This document shows, one piece after another, positions 22,301 through 28,400 of a DNA stretch of 64,000 nucleotides. The stretch is from the NCBI RefSeq assembly GCF_014205215.1, contig NZ_JACHNC010000001.1:6940501-7004500 (forward strand). Direction: 5' to 3'. The DNA is from Actinoplanes lobatus (lineage in GTDB: Bacteria; Actinomycetota; Actinomycetes; Mycobacteriales; Micromonosporaceae). The translations under genes were made by a program, and so were the position numbers. Numbering within the stretch: position 1 is the stretch's first letter; every line of letters begins with the position of its first letter. The notes beneath the pieces were generated by a model, which ran no database searches, had not been told where the DNA came from, and was given only the letters and a program-made list of their open reading frames with translations.

Positions 22301-23698
22301 GGCGAGCCTGGTGCCCGTTTGTATCGGACCGGTGATCTGGGCCGGTACACGGCCGATGGCCAGATCGAGTTCCTGGGCCGCCGGGACCTCCAGGTGAAAA
22401 TCCTGGGTCAGCGGGTGGAGTTGGAGGAGGTCGAGGCGGTCCTGCGTGGCCATCCCGCGGTGGTGGCGGCAGCGGTCAGTGTTCACCGCCGGCAGTTGGT
22501 GGGGCACGTCGTGCTGGACGGCGGGACGGCCTTGCCGGATCGCGACTATCTGGCGGCGCGGTTGCCGGTGGTGGCGGTTCCGGCGGTGCTGGTGGCGGTC
22601 GAGGCGTTGCCGATGACGGCCGGTGGCAAGCTTGACCGGCGGGCGCTGGCCGAGCCGGAGGAGCTTTCACAGCGGGACGTGGTGGCTCCGCGGACGGAGA
22701 CCGAGCAGCGGATCGCCGCGGTCTGGCAGAGCGTGCTCGGTGTCGACCAGGTCGGCGTCCACGACGACTTCTTCGCCCTCGGCGGGCACTCCCTGCTCGC
22801 CATCCGGCTCACCATGCGGCTGAGCTCGGAATTCGGGACCGACATCCCGCTCGCCCACCTTTACACCGCCCCCACCGTCGCCGAACAGGCCGAACGGATC
22901 ACGACGCTGCCGCCCGACCGCTCGGCCGTGGTGTCCCTCGGCGGAGTCCGGGGCGCGCGACCCCTCGTCCTCGTCCACCCCATCGGCGGCACGCTCTTCA
23001 GCTATCTGGATCTGCTGAGCGAGGTACGGGACGACGTCGAGGCGTACGGCCTGCAGGGGCACCTCGGCGAGGATTCCGGTGCGTCCGACATCGCGGCGCT
23101 GGCCCGGCGCTACGCCGACGAGCTGGCACCGGTCCTCGGCGACCGGGAACCGGTGATCGCCGGCTGGTCCGTCGGCGGCGTCCTCGCCCACGAGGTGGGA
23201 CGCGCGCTCGCCGACCGTGGGATCCGCACCCACCGCCTGGTCCTGATCGACTCCGATCCGCGACCCGATGAGGCGGGCGACGCCGCGGCGTACCGGGCCG
23301 ACATCGCCACCCTCGACGCGCTCCGCCGCGAGGTCGCCGACCACGGGCCGGCACCACTGCTGAGGTCGGCCGACGCGGACCGCCTGTTCGCCGCGCTCGG
23401 CGTCGATCCGGCCGCCGTCGCCGAACTGGACGGGCCCACCACCGCCGGGCTCATCACCTTCTGGCGCGACATGTTCACCGGGCTCGCCGCCCACCGGCCG
23501 GGCGTGTTCGCCAGCCCCGCCGCACTCGTCCTCGGCCGCGGCGAGGGCCGCGACCTTGTGGCCGCGGCGTGGCGCGAGCTGACCGGAACGCTCACGGTCA
23601 CCCACGCCGGCGGCGACCACTTCCAACTGCTGCGCCGTCCATGGGTGACGGCGATCGCCGACGCCGTCCGCGGCTCCACCGCACAGACAGGAGAGTGA
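7307..23698 (+). CDS. Five-module terminal NRPS, (C-A-T)x5-TE
   Basis: Predicted 5463 residues. GTG 7307 overlaps the previous stop (GTGA) and has GGGGA upstream; ATG 7319 is an alternative. Approximate landmarks: C3 HHAILDGW 151, A3 499-960, T3 1000; C4 1203, A4 1566-2040, T4 2085; C5 2285, A5 2643-3085, T5 3130; C6 HHVAVDEW 3312, A6 3657-4110, T6 4150; C7 HHIAVDEW 4332, A7 4673-5120, T7 5160. The TE has GWSVGG with its serine near 5288 and GGDHFQLL near 5435. By-eye codes: A3 D-V-F-H-L-G-C-T-F-K (unassigned, one residue from A2); A4 D-F-W-S-V-G-M-V-H-K (Thr-like). A5 and A7 carry FISDFFLAQ and A6 FISDFFLEQ where FDxS is expected, so Asp235 appears to be missing. Modules 5-7 contain long near-identical DNA stretches. 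T5-T7 use GGHS, whereas T3 and T4 use GGDS. The TE makes this the terminal protein, releasing or cyclising the chain. Confidence 0.93.
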   Translation: MTEVMQRREAAGGIEDAYPMSALQVGMVYEMERDPERLPYHNVHTLRIPERFDEHRFRRAVAHAVARHPILRTSFALVGFSEPMQLVYDVAEVPITVADLRTADESTTRAALTSYLDSERRTPLDVTTAPLCRMGVHVLAGDAFQWTLTEHHAILDGWSLASVVAEITDGYRRLLAGQEPQAAPLRSTYRDFIAAEREALQSPESREFWQERLDERPDSRLPRWPDDRPAMPAAEPVRGEHHRPGSLISPLPADLAPRLRDLARHCRVPLKSVLLAAHMKVMSLVTGSADVVAGLTANGRLEEEGGADVCGLFVNTVPLRLELPGGTWRDLIGAVFDAESALLPHQRYPMAALQRELGGAQLVETNFVYTDFQQIPAPAAGDGESLTDISRTHFALVVAFGRESGTGGLNLEMEYDARAFPAAQIAVLRDHYVRVMTAMTADPAAGHRWVPLLGQGERALLKSWNSRTADVQPDPVHRLVERRAAQAPDAVALVTETGSLTYGELNARANRMARRLRALGVRADTAVGVGVRRSVAMVTSWLAVLKAGGMYVPLDPDLPAERLRYMLTRAGAPLVLTAGDAVPEGPWRQLTAGEELWTDGDGDDLPGGAGPDDGCYVIFTSGSTGQPKGVVTRHRNVSELLHGGDAMTVPAGDTLLQIAPASFDVSTFEVWAPLVGGGRLALPPAVRFGPAEITEWVSRFDVTVLHATASLFALLVDHEPGMFDGLRRLLTGSETVSPGHVVRILDRCPDLEVVNCWGPTETTTFSVCGVFRRGSVPAGALPLGLPLVNTQVWVLDEAGMPVPVGSPGELYVSGPCLARGYLEPGTTAERFVPHPFRAGERLYRTGDRGRWSVDGLVEFLGRTDHMVKVRGYRVELGEVEAALRGHPDVRECVVVAVRGDLAAYLVADGESLSSGEVRSWLSGRLPAYMVPRSFVFLDALPLTPRAKVDRRALPDPESVRADVAREYVAPVGPVEELLAEIWCRVLGVDRAGRHDNFFDLGGDSIRSIQVLGLVREAGLTASMAALLADPTPAGFAATLGQSTAETRSTAFSLVTEDDRKLLPDGLADAYPMSELQAGMVYEMERDPGRSPYHNVHTMRLTGSIEEECFRDALARVTARHPVLRTSFAMSRFSEPLQLVHPTAEIPFTVHDLRGEPADRQRAVIDEHLRAQRGTPLDPTVAPLCRMAVHLLSDTTFQWTVTEHHAILDGWSLTSMLSEITTLHEELLAGRDPGDAPPRSLYRDFIAAEREALRTPATRDYWRDRLAGSDGSPLPRWSADAHEALGDTLPGERHDRDEALGHGSLVTPLGDDLRADIEEFARRAGVPFKSAVLAAHLRVVAAVTGGRDVTIGLSSHGRLEEADGAEACGLFLNTLPFRVALPDGTWQDLARAVLDAEHEVMPHRRYPMAALQRELGRTSLFEAGFVYNDFHRFGRLADGDGGWRFDAAGQGPSGSSRTSLPLLVSVSREAGADGLRLELEYDTRKLTSDQVTLLRDYHVRCLRAMTAGPSTRHTTVTLASGREARKVSAWSRPGLPVPGATTVHELVAAATRAWPDAVALTCGETFLTYRELDERAGRLAQRLRRLGVGPEVCVGVCVERSWETVVACLAVLRAGGVYVPLDTAFPPERMELMLRDVAAPLVVVHAATASRVPGGPWAQVDLGDDATDPGDSVPPAVDPDAGCYVIFTSGSTGRPKGTTVTHRNVVRLIRGVREHLPFGPGDVWSLFHSFAFDFSVWELWGALTTGGRVVVVPYAVSRDADAFHRLVRDERVTVLSQTPSAFRQFETADERAGGDLALRAVVFGGEALHRPSVRRWASRHGYASPLLVNMYGITETTVHVTYLELDAGHVEGTVSRIGRPLPDLGAHVLDRDGVPCPIGVTGELHISGAGLARAYVGRPALTAERFVPDHLSGTPGARLYRSGDLARWNPRGSLEYLGRADTQVKIRGYRIETGEIENALATHPRLLEAAVVAHTDPEGRTELVAHLVPDPAGPGAPTADELRAWLGRGLPDYMIPRHFIVLTALPLTPQGKVDRRALPEPGTDRPALEQRYVPPSGDVEEILAGIWRQVLGIDRVGRHDNFFALGGDSIRSIQIVGRARDAGLTLELQQVLDAPTLAGQAAALDLTTRHEAPATQPFSLVLPDDRALLPAGLADAYPMAQLQVGMVFEMERDPARNPYHNIETMRLAGRFDEACFREAVDRVVARHPVLRTSFDLAGFSEPMQLVHSAVEVPFTVVDLRGGTTAPLRDYVRDQQHARFDLSAAPLFRMAVHVLSDHAFQWTITEHHAILDGWSMVSTISEITGLYRRLLAGDQPATEPLRSLYRDFVAAERAAVSSPEIAAFWRDRLAAAPGGRMPRWSGGPALAVRPEERHDRDEAAGHATLTTPISAELLAALEKFARRAEVPLKTVVLAAHLKVVGLITGSTDVLIGMTANGRLEEPDGAEARGLFLNTVPLRVRLPEGSWQDLVRGVLRAERDLLPRRRYPMALLQREFGGDAPLVETNFTYNNFHRIARLTVDGTLDRDGTEVQPGVARTNFPLDVTVSHDLDAGGLLLEIGYSLRDLTDDQVGQLRDLHLRALDAMARNGETHHRASSLLDAEQTRLLTEWQGTNAPGATAPVHELLRERARWWPDVVAVESEGECLTFAGLDARSEALARCLAAAGVGRGGVVGLHLRPGVDAVVAVWAVWKAGGAFLPLDPDLPSMRLEAMVQDAGPVVVVSRESCAWPSVSPDGDGDAVLPTVGARDLAYVMFTSGSTGRPKGVMVEHGGLANFAERMLQSRMGGLEHARVLTGSSAFISDFFLAQVLPLLGGHTLVVVSGRDPRDLVAWAQDPDRAVQVIDATTSQVQLMVEAGLLDAPCPPRLIAVGGEACPPDLWQVLRSRPGLAAFNTYGPAETTVEVAVAEIAAYPYPVLGRPYGGARLYLVDESLGLVPPGSVGEIVVGGPGVGRGYVGRPGATAAVFVPDPFGGPGGRLYRTGDLGRYTADGQIEFLGRRDLQVKILGQRVELEEVEAVLRGHPGVVAAAVSVHRRQLVGHVVLDGGTVLPDRDYLAARLPVVAVPAVLVAVEALPMTAGGKLDRRALAEPPELSRRDVVAPRTETEQRIAAVWQSVLGVDRVGVHDDFFALGGHSLLAVRLTMRVSAELGAEVALHEVFARPTVAAQAELVDRHGGGTVERIPRVEQAGIASHAQERQWFLWQLAPDDPTYNVPWGYEVRGELDLTVLGNSLNTLFERHESLRTTLHLDADGRVVPRLDAVEPGAVAFSAAGEAELKGLVERAARQPFDLTTGPMLRVDVWRTAPDRHVVLFVAHHVAVDEWSIGVLERELWELYRAGGDAVLSPPAVRYADYAAWHRDLVASRADEDLAYWREALDGATSSWPQPSSGLGAADERARIVPAERLRGLDGIRSQAGATEFMLYLAVYCLLIARSSGERDITVGIPVSGRTHPDLAPVVGFFVNTLALRVTVDPADDFLAYLRRVRSVVLAAFAHQETPFEHVVRAVAPDRADGVNPLFRTLFSFAPEAATGDRPAEPAADGLALGDLPIASGGNHFDLLMGTARTAEGLHLKLEFSTAILGAGEAEDLLGSFVDLLAAVGGSPQVVVSELLRASGPERERMAGWTGDPEAPAFGVPVHELLRERAQRWPDLVAVEADGECLTFAGFDARSEALARRLAAAGVSRGDVVGLHLRPGVDAVVAVWAVWKAGGAFLPLDPDLPSMRLEAMVQDAGPVLVVSREPCPWPSVTPDGDADGVLPTVGARDLAAVMFTSGSTGRPKGVMLEHGGLANFAERQLLPRLRRAGVGEHARVVTGTSAFISDFFLEQTLPLLGGHRLLVLSGMEGRDPRLLVERAQDPQRAVDVVCTTTSQVQLLVEAGLLDAPYPPRLIEPAGEACPPDLWQALRSRPGMAAHNIYGPAETTVDTTCADIAAYPYPVLGRPYGGARLYLVDESLGLVPPGSVGEIVVGGPGVGRGYVRRPGATAAVFVPDPFGGPGGRLYRTGDLGRYTADGQIEFLGRRDLQVKILGQRVELEEVEAVLRGHPGVVAAAVSVHRRQLVGHVVLDDGTALPDRDYLAARLPVVAVPAVLVAVEALPMTAGGKLDRRALAEPPELSRRDVVAPRTETEQRIAAVWQSVLGVDRVGVHDDFFALGGHSLLAVRLTMRVSAELGAEVALHEVFARPTVAAQAELVDRHGGTVERIPRVEQAGIASHAQERQWFLWQLAPDNPAYNVPWGHEIHGELDAAVLGSAVDALVARHDALRTTLHLDTDGRVVQRIGVAGRTGLTVHDAGDAELPGLVERAARQPFDLTTGPMLRVDVWRTAPDRHVVLFVAHHIAVDEWSMGIFERELWELYRTGGDAELPPPEVRYADYAAWHRDLVASRADQDLAFWRHTLEGAPTSAWPDRNAARTAAPGERARLVPADRLQGLDQARAEAGATEFMAYLAVYCLLIARSSGERDITVGIPVSGRSHPDLAPVVGFFVNTLALRVTVDPADDFLAHLRRVRSVVLAAFAHQETPFEHVVRAVAPDRADGVNPLFRTMFAFTAGASRTDGPLPTGLTVRGLPIEGRDSHFDLSLSTTRTTEGLHLTLEFGAGILADGEAEGLLGSFEDLLAAVGGPVSDLLAASGPERERIAAWTGDVEIPALAAPVHELLRERAQWWPDLVAVEAEGECLTFAGLDARSEALARCLAAAGVGRGGVVGLHLRPGVDAVVAVWAVWKAGGAFLPLDPDLPSMRLAAMVQDAGPVVVVSREPCAWPSVSPDEDADAVLPRVVARDLAYVMFTSGSTGRPKGVMVEHGSLANFAERMLLSRFGGLEHLRVLTGTSAFISDFFLAQVLPLLGGHTLVVVSGRDPRDLVAWAQDPDRAVQVVDATTSQVQLMVEAGLLDAPCPPRLIAIGGEACPPDLWQVLRSRPGLTAYNTYGPAETTVEVAVAEIAAYPSPVLGRPYGGARLYLVDESLGLVPPGSVGEIVVGGPGVGRGYVGRPGATAAVFVPDPFGEPGARLYRTGDLGRYTADGQIEFLGRRDLQVKILGQRVELEEVEAVLRGHPAVVAAAVSVHRRQLVGHVVLDGGTALPDRDYLAARLPVVAVPAVLVAVEALPMTAGGKLDRRALAEPEELSQRDVVAPRTETEQRIAAVWQSVLGVDQVGVHDDFFALGGHSLLAIRLTMRLSSEFGTDIPLAHLYTAPTVAEQAERITTLPPDRSAVVSLGGVRGARPLVLVHPIGGTLFSYLDLLSEVRDDVEAYGLQGHLGEDSGASDIAALARRYADELAPVLGDREPVIAGWSVGGVLAHEVGRALADRGIRTHRLVLIDSDPRPDEAGDAAAYRADIATLDALRREVADHGPAPLLRSADADRLFAALGVDPAAVAELDGPTTAGLITFWRDMFTGLAAHRPGVFASPAALVLGRGEGRDLVAAAWRELTGTLTVTHAGGDHFQLLRRPWVTAIADAVRGSTAQTGE
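9413..9765 (+). repeat. Near-identical A-domain block, copy in A3
   Basis: Partner of 6170-6520. Both copies use more T-ending and G-ending codons than flanking sequence, consistent with a shared recent origin or gene conversion. Confidence 0.8.
15225..16470 (+). repeat. Module 5 adenylation repeat (partner 21315-22560 in module 7)
   Basis: The A5 and A7 coding sequences are near-identical over most of this span at an offset of 6090 bp, including the stretch encoding FISDFFLAQ. Short divergent islands occur near 15500-15540 and 15640-15690. Wobble positions are enriched in G and T compared with neighbouring C-rich wobble DNA. Confidence 0.8.
16027..16915 (+). repeat. A-T-C junction repeat, module 5/6 copy
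   Basis: Almost identical to 19090-19975 at an offset of 3063 bp, dropping to 3060 after a single 3-bp length difference in the linker (HGGGTVER against HGGTVER). It spans the end of the A domain, the whole T domain and the first residues of the next C domain. Confidence 0.85.
19090..19975 (+). repeat. A-T-C junction repeat, module 6/7 copy
   Basis: Partner of 16027-16915. Further identical patches follow in the C domains, for example about 17147-17247 against 20207-20307 and about 17571-17830 against 20635-20900. This is the pattern expected from segmental duplication of whole modules plus later conversion. Confidence 0.85.
21315..22560 (+). repeat. Module 7 adenylation repeat (partner 15225-16470)
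   Basis: Near-identical to the module 5 A domain. The two predicted binding pockets are the same, so modules 5 and 7 probably activate the same building block. Confidence 0.8.
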
Positions 23699-23699
23699 C

Positions 23700-25493
23700 G
23701 TGCTGATCCTCGGAATCAGCGGTCTCGACCGGGCTGCCGCGCTCAAGAAGCGGATGATGCCCGACCTCGACCGGCGCGAGCAGCGCCTGGTGCAGGGCCT
23801 CGACTCGGCCGCCGCCCTGGTCGACGAGAACGGCGTGATCGCCGCCTCGGCGCAGGAACGGCACGACGGCGTCAAGGGGACGGGCACCTTCCCGGCCGAC
23901 GCCGTCGCCGCCTGCCTGCGGATGGCCGGCGCCACCCTGGACGACGTCGACCTCGTCGCCCACGGCTTCCGCTATCAGCACTCCCCGGCCTTCGAGATCG
24001 ACGGCTACGTGCGGCGGTGGTACCGGGAGGCGTACAGCGAAGAGGTCCAGCTCGACGTGCTGCGGTCGCATTACCCGGACCAGGACTGGGAACGCAAACT
24101 CGTCCGCGTCCCCCACCATTTGGCGCACGCCGCGAGCACGTACCACCTGAGCGGCTTCCGCGACGCGCTGGTGCTGGTCGCCGACGGGATGGGCGAATCG
24201 GAGTCGACCACCCTGTTCAGCGGGCACGACGGTCGGCTGGACACGTTGCGCACCTATCCCATCGCGAGCTCGCTCGGCATCCTCTACAGCGTCGTCACCC
24301 AGTATCTCGGCTTCCTGCCGGGCATGGACGAGTACAAGGTGATGGGGCTCGCCCCGTACGGCGACCTGGGTTCCTTCCCGGACGCCGGGCTGGTCACCCT
24401 CCGCCCGGGCGGCGGTCTGAGCGTGCCGCTGCTGGCCTGTGACAAGACGCCGGAGGAGCGGGAGACCCACCGCGGCGCGATCCGCCGCCTCGAAGAGCTG
24501 TTCGGCCCGGCCCGCCATCCCGACGCCCCGATCACGCAGCGGCACATGGACGTCGCCGCCGTCCTGCAACGGTCGCTGGAGCAGAGCCTGCTCCTCGTCC
24601 TGGACGAAGGGCTCACCGCGGCCACCGGGGAGACGTACCGCGATCTCTGCATGGCCGGCGGCGTCGCCCTCAACTGCACCGCCAACGGCCTCATCGCGCG
24701 CAGCGGCCGGTTCGACCGGGTCTTCGTCCAGCCCGCCTCGGGCGACGACGGAACCGCCCTCGGCGCGGCCCTGCACGTGTTACGCAGTCACGTTCCCGCC
24801 GTACCGAAAGCCATGGGAATGCCCTTCTGGGGCGAGGAGTTCAGCGGGACCGAGATCGAGGCGGCCCTGGCCACGCTCGGGCCCGGGCATCGGGTGGACC
24901 ATCTTCCCGGCGAGGCGCTGCTGGCGGAGACGTCCGGCCTCATCGCCTCCGGCGCGGTGGTCGCCTGGTTCCAGGGGCGCATGGAGTTCGGGCCGCGTGC
25001 CCTGGGCAACCGCAGCATCCTGGCCGATCCCACCGCGCCGGACATGCGCGCCCACCTGAACGCGGTGGTCAAGCAGCGCGAGGAGTTCCGGCCGTTCGCG
25101 CCGGCGGTGGTCGCCGAGGAGGCGGGCGAGTACTTCGAGATCGAGCCCGGCGAGGAGGCCCTCTACCGGCACATGCTCGTCGTCGCCCGGGTACGCGACA
25201 AGTACCGCGACGAGTTGCCGTCGAGCACCCACGTCGACGGCTCCGCGCGGGTCCAGGTCGTCGACCGGGAGCTCGCACCCCGGTTCCACGCCCTGATCCG
25301 CCGGTTCGGCGACGACCACGGCACCCCGGTGGTCCTCAACACCTCCTTCAACCTTCGGGGCCAACCGATCGTGCGGACGCCGCGGGAAGCCGTCGCCACC
25401 TACGCCCGCTCCGCTCTGGACGCCCTCGCCATCGGTGACTGGCTGGTTCGGCGCGAGCCCGCCGCGGCCGGGGACGGAGGCGACGATGACTGA
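23700..25493 (+). CDS. NodU/CmcH/TobZ-family carbamoyltransferase
   Basis: Predicted 597 residues, the usual size for this family. GTG 23700 follows GGAGAG and lies one base after the NRPS stop. The family transfers a carbamoyl group from carbamoyl phosphate, via a carbamoyl-adenylate, to a hydroxyl of a sugar or macrolide-type acceptor. Seen here: an N-terminal Kae1-like domain with HHLAHAAS (about residues 139-146), the DGMGE stretch (about 162-166), GGVALNCTANG (about 321-331), and the C-terminal domain with FGPRALGNRSILADP (about 430-444). No sugar-biosynthesis genes are in the window, so the acceptor is more likely a hydroxyl on the peptide, on a side chain such as Thr, or on the polyketide. 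That is inference. Codon 361 is a TTA. The following NRPS gene overlaps by 8 bp. Confidence 0.9.
   Translation: MLILGISGLDRAAALKKRMMPDLDRREQRLVQGLDSAAALVDENGVIAASAQERHDGVKGTGTFPADAVAACLRMAGATLDDVDLVAHGFRYQHSPAFEIDGYVRRWYREAYSEEVQLDVLRSHYPDQDWERKLVRVPHHLAHAASTYHLSGFRDALVLVADGMGESESTTLFSGHDGRLDTLRTYPIASSLGILYSVVTQYLGFLPGMDEYKVMGLAPYGDLGSFPDAGLVTLRPGGGLSVPLLACDKTPEERETHRGAIRRLEELFGPARHPDAPITQRHMDVAAVLQRSLEQSLLLVLDEGLTAATGETYRDLCMAGGVALNCTANGLIARSGRFDRVFVQPASGDDGTALGAALHVLRSHVPAVPKAMGMPFWGEEFSGTEIEAALATLGPGHRVDHLPGEALLAETSGLIASGAVVAWFQGRMEFGPRALGNRSILADPTAPDMRAHLNAVVKQREEFRPFAPAVVAEEAGEYFEIEPGEEALYRHMLVVARVRDKYRDELPSSTHVDGSARVQVVDRELAPRFHALIRRFGDDHGTPVVLNTSFNLRGQPIVRTPREAVATYARSALDALAIGDWLVRREPAAAGDGGDDD
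24780..24782 (+). other. TTA leucine codon in the carbamoyltransferase gene
   Basis: In-frame TTA (codon 361, context HVLRSH). In streptomycetes TTA is read only by the bldA tRNA and often delays antibiotic genes until differentiation. It is one of two found here. Confidence 0.85.
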
Positions 25494-28400
25494 GCACCAC
25501 GACGTCGCGGCCGACCACCTGCGCGAGGCGGTCACCGGGATCTGGTGCGCCGTGCTCGGCGCCGACCACGCCGGCCCCGAGGACGACTTCTTCGCCGAGG
25601 GCGGCGACTCCGCGCTGGCCGTCGAGGCCGCACTCAGCCTGCGCGCCGTCACCGGAACCGACCTCGAGATCGACATCCTCTACCAGTACCCGCAGTTCGG
25701 GCGCCTTCTGTCCTTTCTGACCGACCCGCGGCCCGAGCACGAGGAACGCCCGCTCACACCGGCCGAGGAGCTGCTCTGGTTCGTGGAACGGCTGCGCCCC
25801 GGCACGCCGGTCTACCACATCGCCGCGCTGTACCGGTTCCCCGGCCGCATCGACATCCCGCGCCTGCGGACCGCCCTCGATGCCCTCGTCGCCGGGCACC
25901 CGGCCCTGCGGCGCGGCTTCGAAGCCCCCGGCCGGGTGGTCACCGCGGCCCGGGCGACCGTCTCGTGCCGGTGGCTGGACGGCCGCGGCCTGCCGGCCGA
26001 CACGCTGCGGGAGCTGATCGACGAGCACGCCCGCCTGCCCTTCGACCTGGCCCGCCCGCCGCTGCTGCGGGCGGTCGCCGTCGAGCGGGGCGACGACGGC
26101 GACCTCCTGCTGCTCACCGTGCACCACCTGGTGTGCGACGGCGGTTCGCTGGCGATCCTGGAGGACGCCCTCAGCGAGCTCTACACCAACGGCGGAGCCG
26201 GGCCAGCGCCGGGGAGCGCCGCGATCCCCGAAGGCGCGCGGGCGGTCAACGAGGAGTCCCGGGCCTACTGGCGGCGTGTCCTGGCCGGCTGCCCCCGCAC
26301 CATCGCCCTGCCGCACGACCTGTCCCGGCCGGCCGCGCTGGACAACACCGGCGACGTCCACCGCCTCGTCTGCCCCGGGGACCTGGTGGCCGACATGGCG
26401 CGATTCGCCGCCCGGGAACGGGTGAGCCCGTTCATGACCTGGATCGTCGCCTACGTGGCGGGCCTCGTCGCGCAGACCGGCGAACGCGATGTGGTGATCG
26501 GGATCGCCGCCTCCTCGCGGACGGCCGAGCAGCGCGGCGAGATCGGGATGTTCGTCGACCCGGTGCCGTTGCGGCTGGCCGTCCCGGACGGGACCACCGC
26601 CCGGGATCTGGCCCGCCAGGTGCGCTCCGCGACCACCGCGGCACTGGCCCACCGCGGTGTGCCCTTCCAGACGATCGTCGACGATCTGGGCCCCGGCGGC
26701 GATTCCACCCGCGCGCCGCTCGTCCAGGCCGGCCTCAGCTATCTCGACGTGGCGGCAGGCGCCCTCCGGTTCGACGGGCATCAGGCCGTACGCGATCTGC
26801 TGCCCACCGGGACCGCGAAGTACGAACTGCTCTGGGCGGTCACCCGGCAGGCGGACCGCACGATCACCGAGCTCGAATACCTCAGCGGGCTGTTCACCAC
26901 CGAGCGCGCCGAGCAACTGCACGCCGGGATGATCGCGGCGGCCGGCGCGGCGTTCGCGAACCCGGACGCACCGTTGCGACTGCCCGAACGCCCGATCCAC
27001 GCCGACCGGCGCCCCCTCCCGGAGCTCATCCGACTGCGGGCCGGGCAACGGCCGGACGCACCCGCCATCCGCGACCACGGCGTCGAACTCACCTACGCGC
27101 AGCTCGACGAGCGAGCCGTCGCCATCGCCACCGGACTGCGGGCGGCCGGACTGCGCCGCGGTGACGTCGTCGCCGTACCGATGGCGCGCGGAGCCGACGC
27201 CATCTGCTCCTACCTCGGCATCTTCTACGCCGGGTGCGCCTATCTGCCGGTCGACCAGGGCCAGCCCGCGGAGCGGCTCCGGGCCGCCCTCGACGGGGTG
27301 GCCGACGCGGCGCTGGTCACCGAGGCGTCGCCGCCGCTGCCCGTGGGTCTGCGTGTGCTGCGGCTGGACCGGTTGCTCGACGACCCGGACCGGGCCGCCG
27401 ACCCGGCCGTCCCGGTGCGCGTCACCGGGGACGACGCCGCCTACCTGATGTCCACCTCCGGCACCACCGGGCACCCCAAGACTGTCGTCGTTCCCCACCG
27501 CGCGATCAGCCGCCTCGTCCCCGACGCCGCCGGCCTGGAATACCGGCGCGACGACCGCGTCGCGCACCTGTGCAATCCCGCGTTCGACGCCGCCGTCCTG
27601 GAGATCTGGGGTGCGCTCGGCGCCGGAGCCGTGCTGGCGATCGGCAACCGGGAGGACGTCTCGTCGCCGGCCCGGCTGCGCGCGTTCCTTGACGAGCACC
27701 GGATCAGCGTGCTGGGGCTGCCGACCGCGCTGCTCAACACCGTCATCGACTTCGCGCCGGACGCTCTCGGCGAGCTCCGCCTGCTGATCTTCGGCGGGGA
27801 GAAGGCCGACGAGCAGCGGCTCGCACGGCTGCTGGCACACCGGCCGCCCGCCTCGGTCGTCAACGTCTACGGCCCGACCGAGAACACGACGGTCAGCACG
27901 CTGCAGCAGGTGACGGCGGCCGGTCTCGACCCGGGCCCGCTGCCGATCGGCCGGCCGGTCTCCGGGTCGACGGCGTACGCGCTCGGACCCGACGGCGAAC
28001 CGGTCCCGCCCGGTGCCGAGGGCGAGCTGTACGTCGGCGGCGACGGCCTGGCCCGCGGCTACCACGGCAACCCCGTCCTCACCGCGGCGTCCTTCGTCCC
28101 GAACCCGTTCGGCCCCGGACGCCTCTACCGCACCGGAGACCGGGTGCGCATGCTGCCGGACGGAACCTTCTTCTTCCGGGGCCGGACGGACGACCAGGTC
28201 AAGGTTCGCGGCTACCGGGTCGAACTCGGCGAGATCGAGCACGTGCTGCGCTCCCTGCCGGGCGTCGACGACGCGGTGGTCGCCGCCCGCGCCACCTCCG
28301 ACAGCGCCGAGCTGCTGGCCTGGGTCACCGGCGCCCGCGAGGCCGCCGGGCTCACCGAGGACCTGCGGACGCGGCTGCCCGCCTACATGATCCCGGTCGT

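Noticed and set aside
15225..22560. Repeats as an insertion sequence or transposon
   Set aside because: They are in-frame parts of NRPS modules with no terminal inverted repeats, target duplications or transposase.
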